NCBI GenBank assembly: GCA_028571685.1
Contig: CM053143.1
Span: 157,102,329 to 157,166,328 of the forward strand
Direction: 5' to 3'
Length of the DNA stretch: 64,000 nucleotides
Origin: Heterohyrax brucei
Lineage: Eukaryota > Chordata > Mammalia > Hyracoidea > Procaviidae
The notes below the pieces were generated by a model, which saw nothing but the letters and a program-made list of their open reading frames with translations, ran no database searches and was not told the origin of the DNA. The translations under genes were made by a program, and so were the position numbers. Positions 1-11,418 of this stretch are shown one piece after another (positions within the stretch are counted from its first letter, which is position 1; each line of letters starts with the position of its first letter).

Positions 1-956
1 TTGAGGGAACAGACACTGTCTTTTGTGTACACTCTGGTATTATCAGAAGCACATGACTACTTAAACTTTTATTTTTTGTTTTCCTTGCTACCCTGTTCTC
101 TTTGCCGAGCGTGCGTTGCTGTAGTTACAGCAAAGTCCTGTCTGAGAGCATATTCTCAGACAGACTGCTATTTGGCACAGTGCTAAGATCACTATAGGCA
201 CACAATAAACATTTGTAAATGAGAAGAATACAAATATCCTGAAGAGAAGAGCAAGTAAAAGCTAACCTACTATTACTGTTACTACTGTGCCCAAGACACC
301 TTTCCAAGGGGAAATTATTATTTAGTCTGGAATATTGTGAGTTATCAGAATGTATTCCCATGCCTAAGAATGCACACATGCACAGTTAAATACAAATGAC
401 ACTGAATCTGTTTCATTGTATATGAATCATCTGTATCACTCTCTTCACTGGCATGGATAATTCAGAGTAAGCGGAATGTTACTATTAATCTCTGTTCTTT
501 TTTCATGAGTGTTTACTTCCTATCAGTAAATAAGGCCCTCGGGAACTAGATAATTCTTCTAAACTGTAAGGGAACAATTTGTTGAGATAGAGCCATAATA
601 TACTTAAATCTAGCAGATGAAGTGCCAGTTTCCAGAGAATTCCTAAGATACTGAGTCATATGCTAATAGAAATCTAAAGCTACAGGCGCTTTGGCCCAGT
701 TCATTAACTTTTGATTTACATTTCAAACTGATTTATGAGGATTAACACAAACAAACAAACAAAAAAACATTATATCCCGTTTACTTAGCAGGAACATCAT
801 ATGTGAAATTAATGATCACAAGTAATAACCAAGCTAAATCGAAGGTCTGTTGCTATCACTGAAAATGCAATAAATTATCCTAGCGCAATCTGGATCTGTT
901 TATGTACTTGCAATGTAAAGAAACCAAACCTGTAGCTGTCAAGATGATTCTTCTTT

Positions 957-1046
957 ATTGGGAGCCTGTAGGATAGAGTAGAATTGCCTCATAGGGTTTC
1001 CAGAGATCTGCTGGTGGATTTGAACTACAGCTCTTTTGTATTGAAG
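957..1046 (-). repeat. AfroSINE-like tRNA-derived SINE, partial
   Basis: Reverse-strand SINE body: the blocks for 'cag agtagaa', 'atagggtttcc' and 'ctggtggatttgaac' occur in order. It lies just before a fuller copy of the same orientation. Confidence 0.65.
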
Positions 1047-1095
1047 TCAAGTTATACAGCGTGCAGAGTAACTGCATCATATTCAGGCTTAAATG

Positions 1096-1266
1096 AAAAA
1101 CCTAAAACCAAACTCAGTGCCACTGAGTTGATTCTGACTTGTAGCGACCTGACAGGACAGAGTAGAACTGCCCCATAGAGTTTCCAAGGAGTGCCTGTTG
1201 GATTTGAACTGCCAGCCATTTGGTTAGCAGCTGTCGCATTCAACTACTGCATCACCAGGGTTTCTA
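1096..1266 (-). repeat. AfroSINE-like SINE, near full length
   Basis: It reads as the reverse complement of the family. It starts with the AAACC-rich tail, then the 'gagttgattctgact' tail block, 'acagagtagaactg', 'ggatttgaactgcc' and the tRNA-like head ending in 'accagggtttc'. Confidence 0.85.
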
Positions 1267-1972
1267 GGTTTAGCTGCTATAATACTTTCATGTCTTTTAG
1301 CTTATGATATTTAATTATATTGAGTCATTTCAGTAAATATTTCATCCTGATTGCCTGGGGATCATGCAGTAAAACACTGAGTACTTTTTTTAGTAAATAC
1401 TTTCGGTTTGGTCATTAAAGACGCAGCTATTTTTAGTAGTGTTGGAGGTGTGCAGAAATGAAGATTATGTGAAAATTAATACTCATAATTACAAAATACC
1501 TTTGGATTCATGTTTGAATGTGAACACGGCTGATACAGAGATTTATTTCAGTCTACATTGAAGTTGTCCTCAGCAGACCTGTCTTAAAAGGATCTGAGAA
1601 ACTCTTTAATTTCCAAAGATTGGCCCTTGTTTACTTTTTCCTTCTTGAAACTTTTTCCTTACTTGGGATTCAGACTTTTTTTCCCTGTCTGTCCTTTGTG
1701 TTGAGGATTGCTTTTTGTGTGTTTGTGATTTGCCCCCTTTCCAGCCTCTTGGATACAGTTGTAACTCAAGATTTGTCCATTTCTTCCTTTGTGTGGTTAC
1801 ACTGTTACTTCTGCTAACATGATGCTAGCAGTGAGAGTGGAAAAAGGGTGATTCATATATTGTGACTGTCAAATGGTCAAATACATTTAAAACCTCAGCC
1901 ATATTTATGTCTTGACTCTGTATGTACTTTTGTTTCCATTTTCATTGTATTTTAAGCTCGAATTGCTTATTT

Positions 1973-2134
1973 GAAACCCCTATGGCTTAGTGGTTAAGTG
2001 CTACTTCTGATGACCAAAAGGTTGGCAATTCACATCTACCAGGTGCCCCTTGGAAACTCTGTGGGACAGTTCTACTCTGTCCTATAGGGTTGCAACAAGT
2101 CAAAATCAACTTTATGTCAGAGGGTTTTTTGTCT
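1973..2134 (+). repeat. AfroSINE-like SINE
   Basis: Forward copy with the tRNA-like head ('cttagtggttaagtgcta', 'ccaaaaggttggcaattc'), the body 'ttctactctgtcctataggg' and a T-rich tail. Confidence 0.85.
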
Positions 2135-2148
2135 TTTATTGCCTTATT

Positions 2149-2383
2149 CAGGAGCCTTGGTGGCACAGTGGTTAATACACTGCTGCTAATCTAAAGGTCT
2201 GGATTTCCTCAAACCTATTAGCACTGTGCAGGAGAACAATATGGCAGTTTGCTTTCATAAAGACTTACAGCCTTGGAAACTCCATGAGACAGTTCTACTC
2301 TGTCCAATAGTCATCTAGTACTATAACTGAGAATCAGCTCAAAGGCCGTGGGTTTGGTTTGGCGGTTTTTATTGCCTTGTTCC
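2149..2383 (+). repeat. AfroSINE-like SINE, long-body subtype
   Basis: Forward copy. It carries an extra block between head and body ('tttgctttcataaagactta') that the shorter copies lack, and ends in 'gtgggtttggtttgg'. Several copies in the window share this longer layout, so at least two subfamilies are present. Confidence 0.8.
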
Positions 2384-3271
2384 TGATTTCCAAGATTTTA
2401 GAAGGAAATACACTATCTGCTGTCATTCTAAACTTGTCTAAAAATCCTAATAAAGATAAAATTACATAGTGCATATTCTCTAGCCACATTTTTCTTTGTT
2501 TCCTTGTGAATCCAAAATAATAAATACACACCTCTATAAGTTAGTCCCTGAACATATGTTCTTCCTGCCTTTGTTCTCATGTTTCCCTCTGCTTCAAATC
2601 CTGTTTCTGCTTTTCCTATTTCTAAACTGTAGTTTTGTCTTTGAAGACCTAAACACAGACAGCCTATATGATAGTGCACTTGTCTGAAAATTAAAACATT
2701 GGATTCTTTTAATTCTAATAATCACTTTCTATATGACCTTCAGCAAATAACTTACCTGATTCAGTGGTCTCATGTATTATTTGGTACCATTTATATGACA
2801 TTTATACTATGCTGTGTTCCATTATATGTTCAAATCTAGCTTGACTTACAGCTTTGATTGGTCTTTGGGGACCAGATCAACTTCTTATTCCTGTAACACA
2901 GTCTGTTGTACCCAGTTGAAGGTCACTTAATGTTTGTGGAATGAGTTGAAGAACGACGTTTTACCAGATGGTAACCTATATTGTTGGTGACTCTGGTGAC
3001 AAAGCATTTGTGAGTGCATATAAAGGCATGCAGTTTAAGTGGGATAGGTGCCAAGGAACTGTAAACTTGAAAATCAGACTTTTGGGATATTTGAGTTACC
3101 GACTTGCCAGTACAGTTTGTTAGCTGATGAGGAGCTTTGTCAGTTCTTCTATTAAAAGAGACAATACAGTTCATAAATAATCTAAAAGACTGTTTCTCAG
3201 ATGTTAAAATAGAGGCATATCTTCTAGAGACTCTTCTTAAAATCCTGATTCTGATTTATCAGGTCTGCACT

Positions 3272-3322
3272 ATGAGTCAGAAATGACTCAATGGCTGTGG
3301 ATTTGGTTTTTGGGTTTGGGAT
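3272..3322 (+). repeat. AfroSINE-like SINE, 3' end only
   Basis: Only the terminal 'actatgagtcagaaatgact' block and the 'ggatttggttttt' tail are visible. Confidence 0.55.
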
Positions 3323-3576
3323 GAGGCCTGGTATTTTGCATTTCTATCAAGTACCCAGATGAACCTTTTGGTGTTGGCTTCAGGCCAGCTAAGCAGTGTT
3401 TCTTTTGCTCTTACAGAACTGAGTCATTTTTACCCATCTACAATAGGCATTTATTAGGTTTGTCACTGTGAAAAAGAGAATCTGTGGATTATTTGTTGTA
3501 GATAATTGTTCATATTTCTGTCTATATAATTTATATCAGTATGGATTTATTCCCTTCCTCCTGTCTTTATTTTCAG

Positions 3577-3755
3577 AAGAGAGAAATGACTGGATCAGCA
3601 TACTGTTAAATGCACTGAAAGCACAATCCCTTACCTCCCAGTCTCAAGCAGTTGTTGCACCTGAGAAATGTGGCTATCTTGAACTGAGAGGCTATAAAGC
3701 CAAAATCTTTACAGTCTTAAGTGGAAACAGCGTGTGGCTTTGCAAAAATGAGCAG
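3577..3755 (+). CDS. ARAP2: ARAP2 exon: end of PH1 and start of PH2
   Basis: The exon is 179 bases. Its first two bases finish a codon begun upstream, and it ends on a codon boundary. It opens with the C-terminal PH1 helix, where the Trp of NDWIS is the residue conserved in nearly all PH domains. A serine/glutamine-rich linker (LTSQSQ) follows, then the first strands of PH2 (EKCGYLELRG, IFTVLSGNSVWLCK). The acceptor is TTTCAG and the donor CAG/GTGAGT, both strong. An open frame continues into the flanking introns but loses similarity to the family at exactly these splice sites. PH domains of this protein are thought to recruit it to phosphoinositide-rich membrane. Confidence 0.95.
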
Positions 3756-5054
3756 GTGAGTGATGCTACAGTAATTGCAACTTGCTGTTCCGTGATTACA
3801 TTAATAACTGCTGTTAGAATTAGTGGTGATGTTTTTTTCTCTCAGATTGTTGCTTTTGCTGTGAGTGTGCCACACAAAGAATTGTTTTGTTAAATTCTTT
3901 CAGTATTTTCAGCAGCAGGAAAATTATCTACATCAGAGTTGAGGCTGGACATCTGCTTTTTAAGGAATTGAAGAAAGAGAATTGTTGAAAATAATTTTTA
4001 AAAAGTATTCCTTAAAGTAATGTTATGCAAGCTACATGGAAGAATAAATAAGAGCCGATTAACCAGTGCAGCTGTTGATGAAATAGGCCCAGTTCTCTGC
4101 CTGCTGTGTTTCTCTTGTTTTGTGATACAGAATTTTAGACCAAACATAGGTTATGTGTCTTTTTGAGTTTACAGGTTTGTTTTTTTTTTTTTTTTGGAGC
4201 AGATGTGTTGCCTTGGAGGGGAATTAATTGACTAGAGGAAAGTGATGCACAGAGACAGACCTGGATCTCTGTTTTCACTTTTTCTGTCAGTAATAGTGTT
4301 GAGTTGTTTGGTGGGTTATTGAATTTGGTTAAAGTCAAAGGATTCAATAATAAATACAAATATTTAAAGGAAAATAATGGCAAAATGCGGTTTTGACATG
4401 TTTTATTAGCACCATTTCCTTCTGTAGACTTTTTTTCCTACTTACATTTCTGGTTATTGATATGTATAATTGAATTCTCCCTTTGACCCTTTTTGGGTAT
4501 TACTTCTTATAGCTTATTCTTTCAATCTATAATATACTAGATGCTTAATAAAGTGTGGAATTAAACTGTGCTTTAGATATCTGATGTAAAATGAACTCAT
4601 TTTATGATACAGTATAATCAGTTTTAATATGGTTAAATACAAAGATATCAACTGAAAACCAAACGTAGAATCAAACAAGTTAGCTGTAGATTTTTATCCA
4701 AAGCTTCCTCTGAAATTCAGTGTGAATTTATTCATTACGTTTTTGGGATAACATTTCTTAGCCAATTAACTGTGGAAGGCATCATTGAGCACTGCTGGCT
4801 TGTTAATAACTTGAATAGTTAATGTATTTCTCAAGAAGAATAGTGATATACAGCTTAATAACATGTGAAAACTGACTATGAACATTTCAGTCTGTGAAGT
4901 AAGATGATTAAAACTTTCTTTACTGGAATGCAGTATAAAAATGCTTAATTTGCATGTATCAGTATGGAAGTTACTCTGTCCAGTTAATTGCATCATTCAG
5001 GTTTTTTACTTATGCAGACTAACTGGACTTCAAATTACTGGTTTCGTCAGTCAC

Positions 5055-5608
5055 TGTCATGGATTGAATTTTGTGCCCCCCATACCCCCCCAAAAGGGTG
5101 TAGCAGTTGGCTGGACCGTGGTTCCCCGTATTATGTGGTTGTCCTCCGTTTTGCTGTTTTCCCATGTTGTAGATCTTAATCTCTGAGTTAATAGGACCAG
5201 ACTGTATTATGTTAAAGGGGGTTGACCCTTGTCAAGACGACATCCCTGTTCCATTATAAAGCTAGTTTGCGTCGAGTGTGGTCTGAGCCAGTTTTTATTT
5301 CTTAAGAGATAACAAGAAAGGGAAGCAGTCAGAGAGTTGGGGAACTCTTACCACCAGAGAACAGTGCTGGGAGTAGAGAGTGTCCTTTGGACCCAAAGTT
5401 CTAATGCTGAGATGCTCCCAGGCCAAGGGAAGACCCATGCGTCATAAGACTCTTCCTTCAGAGCGGACTGAGAAGATAGGCTTTTCCTTGGAGTTCATGT
5501 CCTGAATTTGGACTTGCAGCGTACTGGAGTGTGAAGAAGTCAATTTCTGTTTGTTGAAGTCACTTACTTGTGGTGTATCTGTTATAGTGACACTAGATGA
5601 CTAAAACA
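5055..5608 (+). mobile_element. Solo LTR, ERVL-MaLR-like
   Basis: Fossil LTR about 554 bases long. It begins TGTCATGG and ends CTAAAACA, giving the TG...CA termini of an LTR. It is flanked by near-matching 5-bp duplications (GTCAC at 5050, TTCAC at 5609), and 5 bp is usual for MaLR elements. The 3' part is close in wording to MaLR LTR ends in other mammals. No internal region is attached. It looks whole as a solo LTR but is old and diverged. Family assignment is from memory. Confidence 0.65.
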
Positions 5609-5743
5609 TTCACCTTAGCTAGACTGTGTAAGTTGATGTTATTTCCTAGAAGTTAGGTGTGCATTTTGAAGTTTTATCAGCACTTTCTGATTAGCAAAAA
5701 AGTTGCAGGACACTTTTGCTTTAGTATTAGTATTTGAGTGAAA

Positions 5744-5922
5744 ATAATAGTTGGTTGCTGTGGAATAGGTTCCAACTCATGGTGACCCTGTGTATACAGA
5801 ACTGCTCCATAGGGTTTGCCAAGCCTGTCATCCAAGGTACGCTGGGTCAGTTTGAATTGCCGGTCTTTTGTATAGCAGTTGAATGCTTGACTATTTGTGC
5901 CATCCAGGGACTCCTAACAGTA
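5744..5922 (-). repeat. AfroSINE-like SINE, diverged
   Basis: Reverse copy with 'aggttccaactcatggtgac' (tail block), 'ccatagggtttgcc' and the head ending 'catccagggactcct'. Confidence 0.75.
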
Positions 5923-5929
5923 ATAATGT

Positions 5930-6150
5930 TGTATGGGCTGTTGAGTCAGTTGCAACTCATGGCCACCTTATGTGCAGCGGAACAAGACACAGCCTGACCT
6001 CCAGCATGCCCTCAGTCACTGTTATGCTTGAACCTGCTGTTGTAGCCTCTCTGTCAGTCCATCTCACTGAGGGGCTTCCTTCTTTTTTGAGGACCCTCTT
6101 CTATTCCAAGCATGATGTCCTTCTCCAGGACTGATCCCTTCTAACATGTA
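5930..6150 (-). mobile_element. RTE-type LINE, 3' end fragment
   Basis: Reverse-strand 3' end of a non-LTR retrotransposon of the RTE/BovB type. It starts with the same tail block as the SINEs ('gagtcagttgcaactcatgg') and then diverges into a separate body ('cagtccatctcactgagggg', 'aagcatgatgtccttctcca'). That body recurs at 6393, 12328, 16090 and 20583. It is heavily 5'-truncated. Confidence 0.65.
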
Positions 6151-6154
6151 ACAA

Positions 6155-6330
6155 TATTAGTGAATACTATTTGTTGTATCAGGTACTGTGCTGATTATAA
6201 ACATTTCATTTTAATCTCCCCAGAAAATCAAGGAGGAAGATACTTTCATCCATGATTTATAGATGAGGAAAATGAGGATTAAGTAATTTGTCAAAGATTA
6301 CAGTTTATCATGTAGAGTTTAATTTAAAAA
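6155..6330 (-). repeat. MIR SINE, minus orientation
   Basis: It shows the reverse MIR order: 'tatcaggtactgtgctgatt', then 'ttttaatctcccc', then 'tttatagatgaggaaaatga', then 'aagtaatttgtcaaa'. Divergence fits a mammal-wide age. Confidence 0.7.
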
Positions 6331-6392
6331 CAGGACTTGATAACTTTTGTGGTGGTTGTTAAGCACAAATCATTGCCTGATATTTGACATCC

Positions 6393-6912
6393 GCACAATT
6401 CTTGGTATGTCTGAGCCCATCGTTGCAGCCATTGTGTCAGTCCATCTTGTTGAAGGTCTTCTTTTTCAGTGACCCTCTACCAAGCATGTCCTTCTACAGG
6501 GACTGCTCTCTGCTGATACCATGTCCAGAGTACTTGAGATAAAGTATCACCATCCTCGCTTCTAAGAACATTCTGGCTATACCTCTTCCAAGTCAGATTT
6601 GTTCATTTTCTGGCCCCCCAAAAGTCAAGTTAAACTCACTGCTATCAAGTTGATTCTGACTCTTTGCCACCCTGTATAATAGAGTAGAACTATACCATGA
6701 AGTTTCCAGGGAGCTCCTGTTAGATTTGAAGTATCAACCTTTTGGATAGCAGCTGTAGGCCTTAACTACTGCGCACCAGAGTTTCCGTTATCTGGCTGTC
6801 CATGCTATATTCAGTGTTCTTGGCCAACACCGTAAATTGAATGCATCCGTTTTTCTACAGTCTTTGTTTTTATTGTCCAGCTCTTACTTGTATCTCACAA
6901 CTTGCAGTCTTT
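6393..6912 (-). mobile_element. RTE-type LINE fragment split by a SINE
   Basis: The RTE body runs from 6393 to about 6621 ('gagcccatcgttgcagccat', 'aacattctggctatacctct', 'ttgttcattttctggc') and resumes at 6787 ('ggctgtccatgctatattca', 'ggccaacaccgtaaattgaa'). The two halves abut at the point where uninterrupted copies (for example 12328-12745) are continuous. The piece between is a reverse SINE. Confidence 0.7.
6622..6786 (-). repeat. AfroSINE-like SINE inside an RTE copy
   Basis: Reverse SINE with 'aagttgattctgactctttg', 'agagtagaactata', 'gatttgaagtatcaacc' and a head ending 'caccagagtttcc'. It splits the surrounding RTE body; the flanks share the word TCTGGC on both sides. Confidence 0.75.
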
Positions 6913-7262
6913 TTTTTATCATTGTACAAAATTGTCTTTTAAAAAAAGATCTACATTGAAAAGAAATTTTCTGACTTGTGACAGTTTAGGAACAGCTGAA
7001 GGATCCTCTCTTTAAATAACTTAGTTGCTTAGGCATTTCAGAGAACTGTTCAGTAAACATTCCATATAATATGGCAGATATTCCAATAATGATATGCATG
7101 CTCAGAAGAAAGATACATCTTCTAGGAGATGAAATCAGAGAAGATCAGCTTTTATGATGGATGGTGAGCTCAGTGCTCCATTGAGTTTGTGCAGGAATTA
7201 TAGAGAAGTGCTGAAATGGTGCCTCTAACTAAGCCAGAGAGTTAGAAAAAATGTTAATGTAC

Positions 7263-7650
7263 CAAGAAAACCAAACCCATTTTCAGTTGAGTCCATTTTG
7301 ATTCATAGTGATCCTGTAAGACCAAGAACTACCCCCTAGGGTTTTTAAGGCTGTAATCTTTGTGGAGAAATCCTGGTGGTGTAGTGGTTAGGTGCTGTGT
7401 CTGCCAACCACAAGGTTGACAATGCAGATCCACCAGGTGCTCCTTGGAAACGCTATGGGGTGGTTCTGTTCTGTCCTGTAGGGTCACTATAGGGCAGAAT
7501 TGACCAGCAATGTGTTTGTTTGTTTTTGGTTGTAATCTGTGTGGACCCAGACTGTCGCATGGTTCTACCATGGAGCTGCTAGTGAATTCAGACTGTCAGC
7601 CGTTAGTTAGTAGCCAAGTGCTTTAACCATTGAGCCATCATGGCTCCTAC
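7263..7650 (-). repeat. AfroSINE-like SINE (long subtype), interrupted by a second SINE
   Basis: The reverse copy is split: 7263-7366 holds the tail, body and 'ggctgtaatctttgtgga', and 7531-7650 holds the remaining body and head ('ccatggagctgctagtga', 'taaccattgagccatcatgg'). The split coincides with a forward SINE and a 15-bp near-duplicate. Confidence 0.8.
7367..7530 (+). repeat. AfroSINE-like SINE nested in an older SINE
   Basis: Forward, full-length copy from 'tcctggtggtgtagtggtta' to the tail 'gtttgtttgtttttgg'. It is flanked by 15-bp repeats (7352-7366 and 7531-7545) differing at one base, which are its target-site duplications. Confidence 0.85.
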
Positions 7651-7781
7651 TGTCATGTACACAAGCAATAAATGTATATATTTTTCCTCTTTAGTGATAG
7701 GGCCCTAGATTTCTTCCCATTTCTTGAGAAGTAATTATATTTCAAGTCCTTTTTTTTGTGTATGAAGATGCATGTATATGT

Positions 7782-7952
7782 ACATGTGGTGCAGTAGTTA
7801 AAGTGATTGATTTCTAACTGACAGTTTAGTGGTTCAAAACCACCACTGGCTCCATGGAAGAAAAATGTGACAGTCTGCTTTCATAAAGGGTTATAGCCTT
7901 GGAAACCATATGGGGCTCTTTGACTCAGTATTGACTTTTAAAGGCAGTGGGT
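7782..7952 (+). repeat. AfroSINE-like SINE, long subtype, diverged
   Basis: Forward copy with 'ggtgcagtagttaaagtgat', the extra block 'gtctgctttcataaagggtt' and the end 'ggcagtgggtggg'. Confidence 0.7.
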
Positions 7953-8644
7953 GGGCTATACATGCACACTTTAAAAAGTATACACTATTATTAAATGTGT
8001 GTATTTTTTAAAAACCTTGGATTATGAAGCCAGGTCTTAAAGGAGTTGGTCTTGAGCTAAGCTTTAAAGTGTTAATTGGCTCTGACAGTATTGTTCTGTT
8101 TTCATCTCCTTTTACATCCTAGCGTGCAACTTTGTCTCCACAAGAAAAGTCATCCGTGGCTTATTTCACGTGGTTGAGCAGGTAGTGTGGAGAATCTTGT
8201 GACTTTCTGAGTTGCTGAGGAATTGTCTTTCTCCTGAACTCAATGGGCTTTCAACTGGTAGACATAGGGGCATTGGACTTGTGTTTTAGGAAAAGCACTA
8301 AATGATAGTAAAATAGGTGAATGCAACTTTTAAGAGTTTTCTACACCCACACAACGTATTCTGTTATTTTTCAAAGGTGACAGAGAAAAAAAAAAAACAA
8401 AACAAACTATCATATAAATGTAAGAGATGTTAGATTTGAACTTCTGTATCATAATTTATAGTGGATTTAATTCCATGCACCAAAGCTGAACAATTTTTTA
8501 TTTTTATTTTATCAGTGAGTTGCACACATAAATTAATAGCTTGAATAGAATAAAAAATAATGTCAATGAATCTATGTAATCTTATCATGCTTCTCTATGA
8601 GCTGTTTCAATTTTCCTTTCCTCTGTGTATGTAGTTTTATCAGT

Positions 8645-9135
8645 TGTCATGGACTGACTTGTGTCCCCCCCAAAAACATGTGTAGCAATTTGGAATGGCC
8701 TCGGTTCCTGGTATTATGTTTCTGTATGCTGTAGACCCCTCCTCTATGATGTTCATGAAGGGCTGCAGTCTGAGGCTGTGTCCATGAGGCAGGACTCCTT
8801 GTGTAAGATTGTACTGAGCCTTGAGACAACCTTTTGGGATACAAAGGAAAAGAAAACAAGCAGAGAATTAGGGACCTCATATCATCAGGAAAGAAGCAGT
8901 ACTGGGAGCAGAACACATCCTTTAGAAAGAATTTGGGGTCCCTGTGCCTCAGAATCTCCCAGACCAAGAGAAGATTGATGACAAAGGTCTTTTCTCCAGA
9001 GCCAACAGAGAGACTTCTACTGCTGACACCCTGAATCTGGGCTTTTATCCTATTGGACTGTGAAAAAATTAATTTCTCTTTGATAAAGGCATCCCCTTGT
9101 GGTAGTTGTTATAATAGCACCGGATGACTAAGACA
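8645..9135 (+). mobile_element. Solo LTR, ERVL-MaLR-like
   Basis: Fossil LTR about 491 bases long, the same family as 5055-5608, from TGTCATGG to CTAAGACA. Likely 5-bp duplications are TCAGT before and CCAGT after. The AATTTCTCTTTG segment near the 3' end matches its sisters. No internal region. It looks whole as a solo LTR and is old. Confidence 0.65.
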
Positions 9136-9836
9136 CCAGTTTACTTTGGATTCACTGCAGAGAGTAAACAGACTATGGATAAAGGGAGAAAACTAGTTAT
9201 TAAAGTGTATGTTGAAGAGCTGTTAAAGAGGAAACTGATTTATAGCAAAAACTGACTGGCCTGGGTAGTAGAGCAGTGCTGAGTTTTCATTTTTGGTCTT
9301 TCCCTAATTGGCTCAAGTGATTAAATTAATCTCTTTAGGTTTAAATGGCCTTATGTAAAGAAGGGGGATTAGTTATTATCTCTAAGGCAATCACTTAGGT
9401 TGCATGTTAGCACTCAGATTTCTGGACTTATTCCAGAATCTGTGGGCATTGGGAGTGATGGATTCTTACAGTCAGTAAAAAGCACCCCAAGTGATTCAGT
9501 GACAGGTGATCCCAAAAACCACATAGAGTAGAAACAGGGCTCTGAAGTTTTTCTCTTCTTCAGAAATGATAAGTATTCAAGTGAGTATCCAGGGAAAGAG
9601 CCAGATATTTCTGGAGTTAGAAAATTTGCAGACATAGCCTTCAACCACATTAATGAGATCTGTGCATCTTTAGTTCATCCCTCCACCTTAATTACTATAT
9701 TTCTTTGTGATTAATTTTAATTCCTGAGTGAACATTTTCATTCTCTTCAGTACAAACAGACATTTAGATAGAAATGTAAGAAAATCATTAATAGAGGTAT
9801 AATTTTTTTACATTTTGAAGAACTATTACTAATAAA

Positions 9837-10003
9837 GGAAACCCTGGTGGTGTAGTGGGTTAAGTCTACATCTGCTAACCAGAAGGTCGGCAGTTCACAT
9901 CTGCCAGGTACTCCTTGGAAACTCTATGGGATAGTTCTACTCTAATCTCTAGGGTCACTATGATTTGGACCCGACTCAACAGCAGTGAGTTTGGGTTTTT
10001 TAA
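9837..10003 (+). repeat. AfroSINE-like SINE, full length
   Basis: One of the better-kept forward copies: 'aaaccctggtggtgtagtgg', 'ctgctaaccagaaggtcggc', 'gatttggacccgactcaaca', and a tail 'tttgggtttttt'. Confidence 0.88.
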
Positions 10004-10048
10004 TTACTAATAAATAGGACATAGTTTAAAACTAGTCTATAGTTTATG

Positions 10049-10050
<2 letters not shown>

Positions 10051-10083
<33 letters not shown>
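10051..10083. repeat. Poly-T tract, 33 bases
   Basis: Uninterrupted T run. The sequence on either side is not a recognisable SINE or LINE end, so it may be an orphan poly(A) tail or a simple repeat. Confidence 0.9.
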
Positions 10084-10086
<3 letters not shown>

Positions 10087-10768
10087 AAAAGTCTCAAGTT
10101 TTTAATACATTTTTTAAATTTTTCAGCTTCTAAATCCTGCATTACTATTTAATTCCTTTTTCTTAATACCAACTTTTATTACCAGCATTACCATTACAAA
10201 ATCAGTGTAGAGAGAAAACTGAAAGCCAGTAAAGAAATTTTTGTCTGTTATTTCCCTTGAAATCCTTAAACTCTGTATATGTCTAGAAATTTAATTTCAT
10301 AGATTATTGTTGTTCTTTTGTAGATCTTCGTCACTGCATCTGGTAAATGTCCATAAGATTCCGTGTCAGATATCCTGACAAAAATATTTTCAGCAGTTTT
10401 TTCTTTTTTTGTTTTTTTCCTTTTTAATGAATCTACGTTTTCTTTTGAATCAAGGAATTCTGTTTTCTGAGGTAAAATAGCTGTTGGAACAGACTGTCAT
10501 GATTATTGCCTTTACTTGTTTTTGAAATCTCTACTCTCCCCCTGCAAAGGAAGCAGCAAGATAATAGTAAGGGGATACCAGTCTACGTGTTCTCACTGAT
10601 TGTTCTCTGACTGTCCTAAACTGTGCGTAATGTCTTATTTTCTTAGTACTACAGTAACAGAAATATCACTAGAGGGTGACATGAATAAGCAGAAGTTTAG
10701 TTCCTCACAGTTTAAATTCAAGATACTGTCTCTAGAGGAAATCCTTGTCTCAGCTTCTACTATCCTGT

Positions 10769-11181
10769 GATTGTCCTCTATTTTATTATTATAATTTTAT
10801 GTTAAATAGTATTAAGGTAGGATTGTAACACACTCAGTGTAAAGGAGGTTTCCCTGGGGTGGGGGCTGCTTGCACCATCTTTATCTCTGAAGAGATAAAA
10901 GGAAAGGGCAGCAGAGAGTTGGGGACCTTATGCCATCAGAAAAGAAGCACCAGGAGCAGAACTCATCCTTTAGACTTGGGGTCCCCGTACCTGAGAAGCT
11001 CCCATTCCAAGGGAAGATTGAGGTCAATGACCTTCCTTCAGAGTTTGTAGGAAAAAACCTTCCTCTGGAGCTGACACCCTGTGTTTGGGCTTTCATCCTA
11101 TTTTTCTGGGAGAAAATAAATTTCTCTTTGTTAAAGACATCCACTGTATTTCTGTTATAGCAGTACTAGGCAACTAAGACA
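10769..11181 (+). mobile_element. Partial LTR, ERVL-MaLR-like
   Basis: Fossil LTR of the same family as 5055-5608 and 8645-9135. The shared 3' two thirds are present ('ctctgaagagataaaaggaa', 'gagaaaataaatttctcttt') and it ends CTAAGACA. The copy is partial and old. Confidence 0.6.
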
Positions 11182-11224
11182 ATCTTCCTTAAAAATCACC
11201 AAGTGACATTTACCTGTCCTCAAT

Positions 11225-11418
11225 TTGTGCTTGCTTGCTTCTGTGCCTAGTCTGCTCCTTTTATATCTCAAAAGTGATTGGCTTCAAACATACCCCACAC
11301 TACTACAGTCTCATTCATATAACAAAGAAAACCCTATTCCCAAATGTAATCAGACCTGCAGGTTTAGAGACTTAGGCTGTATAATGTATTTTTTAGGAAC
11401 AGAATTCAAGCCATAACA
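11225..11418 (-). mobile_element. Partial LTR, MaLR-type, minus orientation
   Basis: Fossil fragment. Its outer end reads as TGTTATGG on the minus strand, like the start of MaLR LTRs, followed by the usual T/C-rich words. It is a different subfamily from the TGTCATGG copies. Partial, old, and the assignment is tentative. Confidence 0.4.

Larger units (their letters stand above)
1..3576 (+). other. ARAP2: ARAP2 intron, 3' part (upstream of first exon in window)
   Basis: No coding exon is recognisable here. The acceptor at 3575-3576 follows a pyrimidine-rich stretch. The next exon needs one base from an upstream exon to complete its first codon, so the intron is phase 1. The stretch holds five SINE copies, listed separately. 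1-950, 1270-1970 and 2385-3270 are AT-rich and show nothing I can name. The exons for SAM and most of PH1 must lie before the window. Confidence 0.7.

Noticed and set aside
3468-3893. 141-codon continuous frame around the first exon
   Set aside because: Only 3577-3755 matches ARAP2 and is bounded by splice sites; the rest is intron read through by chance.
9837-9910. tRNA-like sequence at SINE heads (here and in other copies)
   Set aside because: Promoter-like A and B boxes of a SINE; no intact cloverleaf, so not called as tRNA genes.
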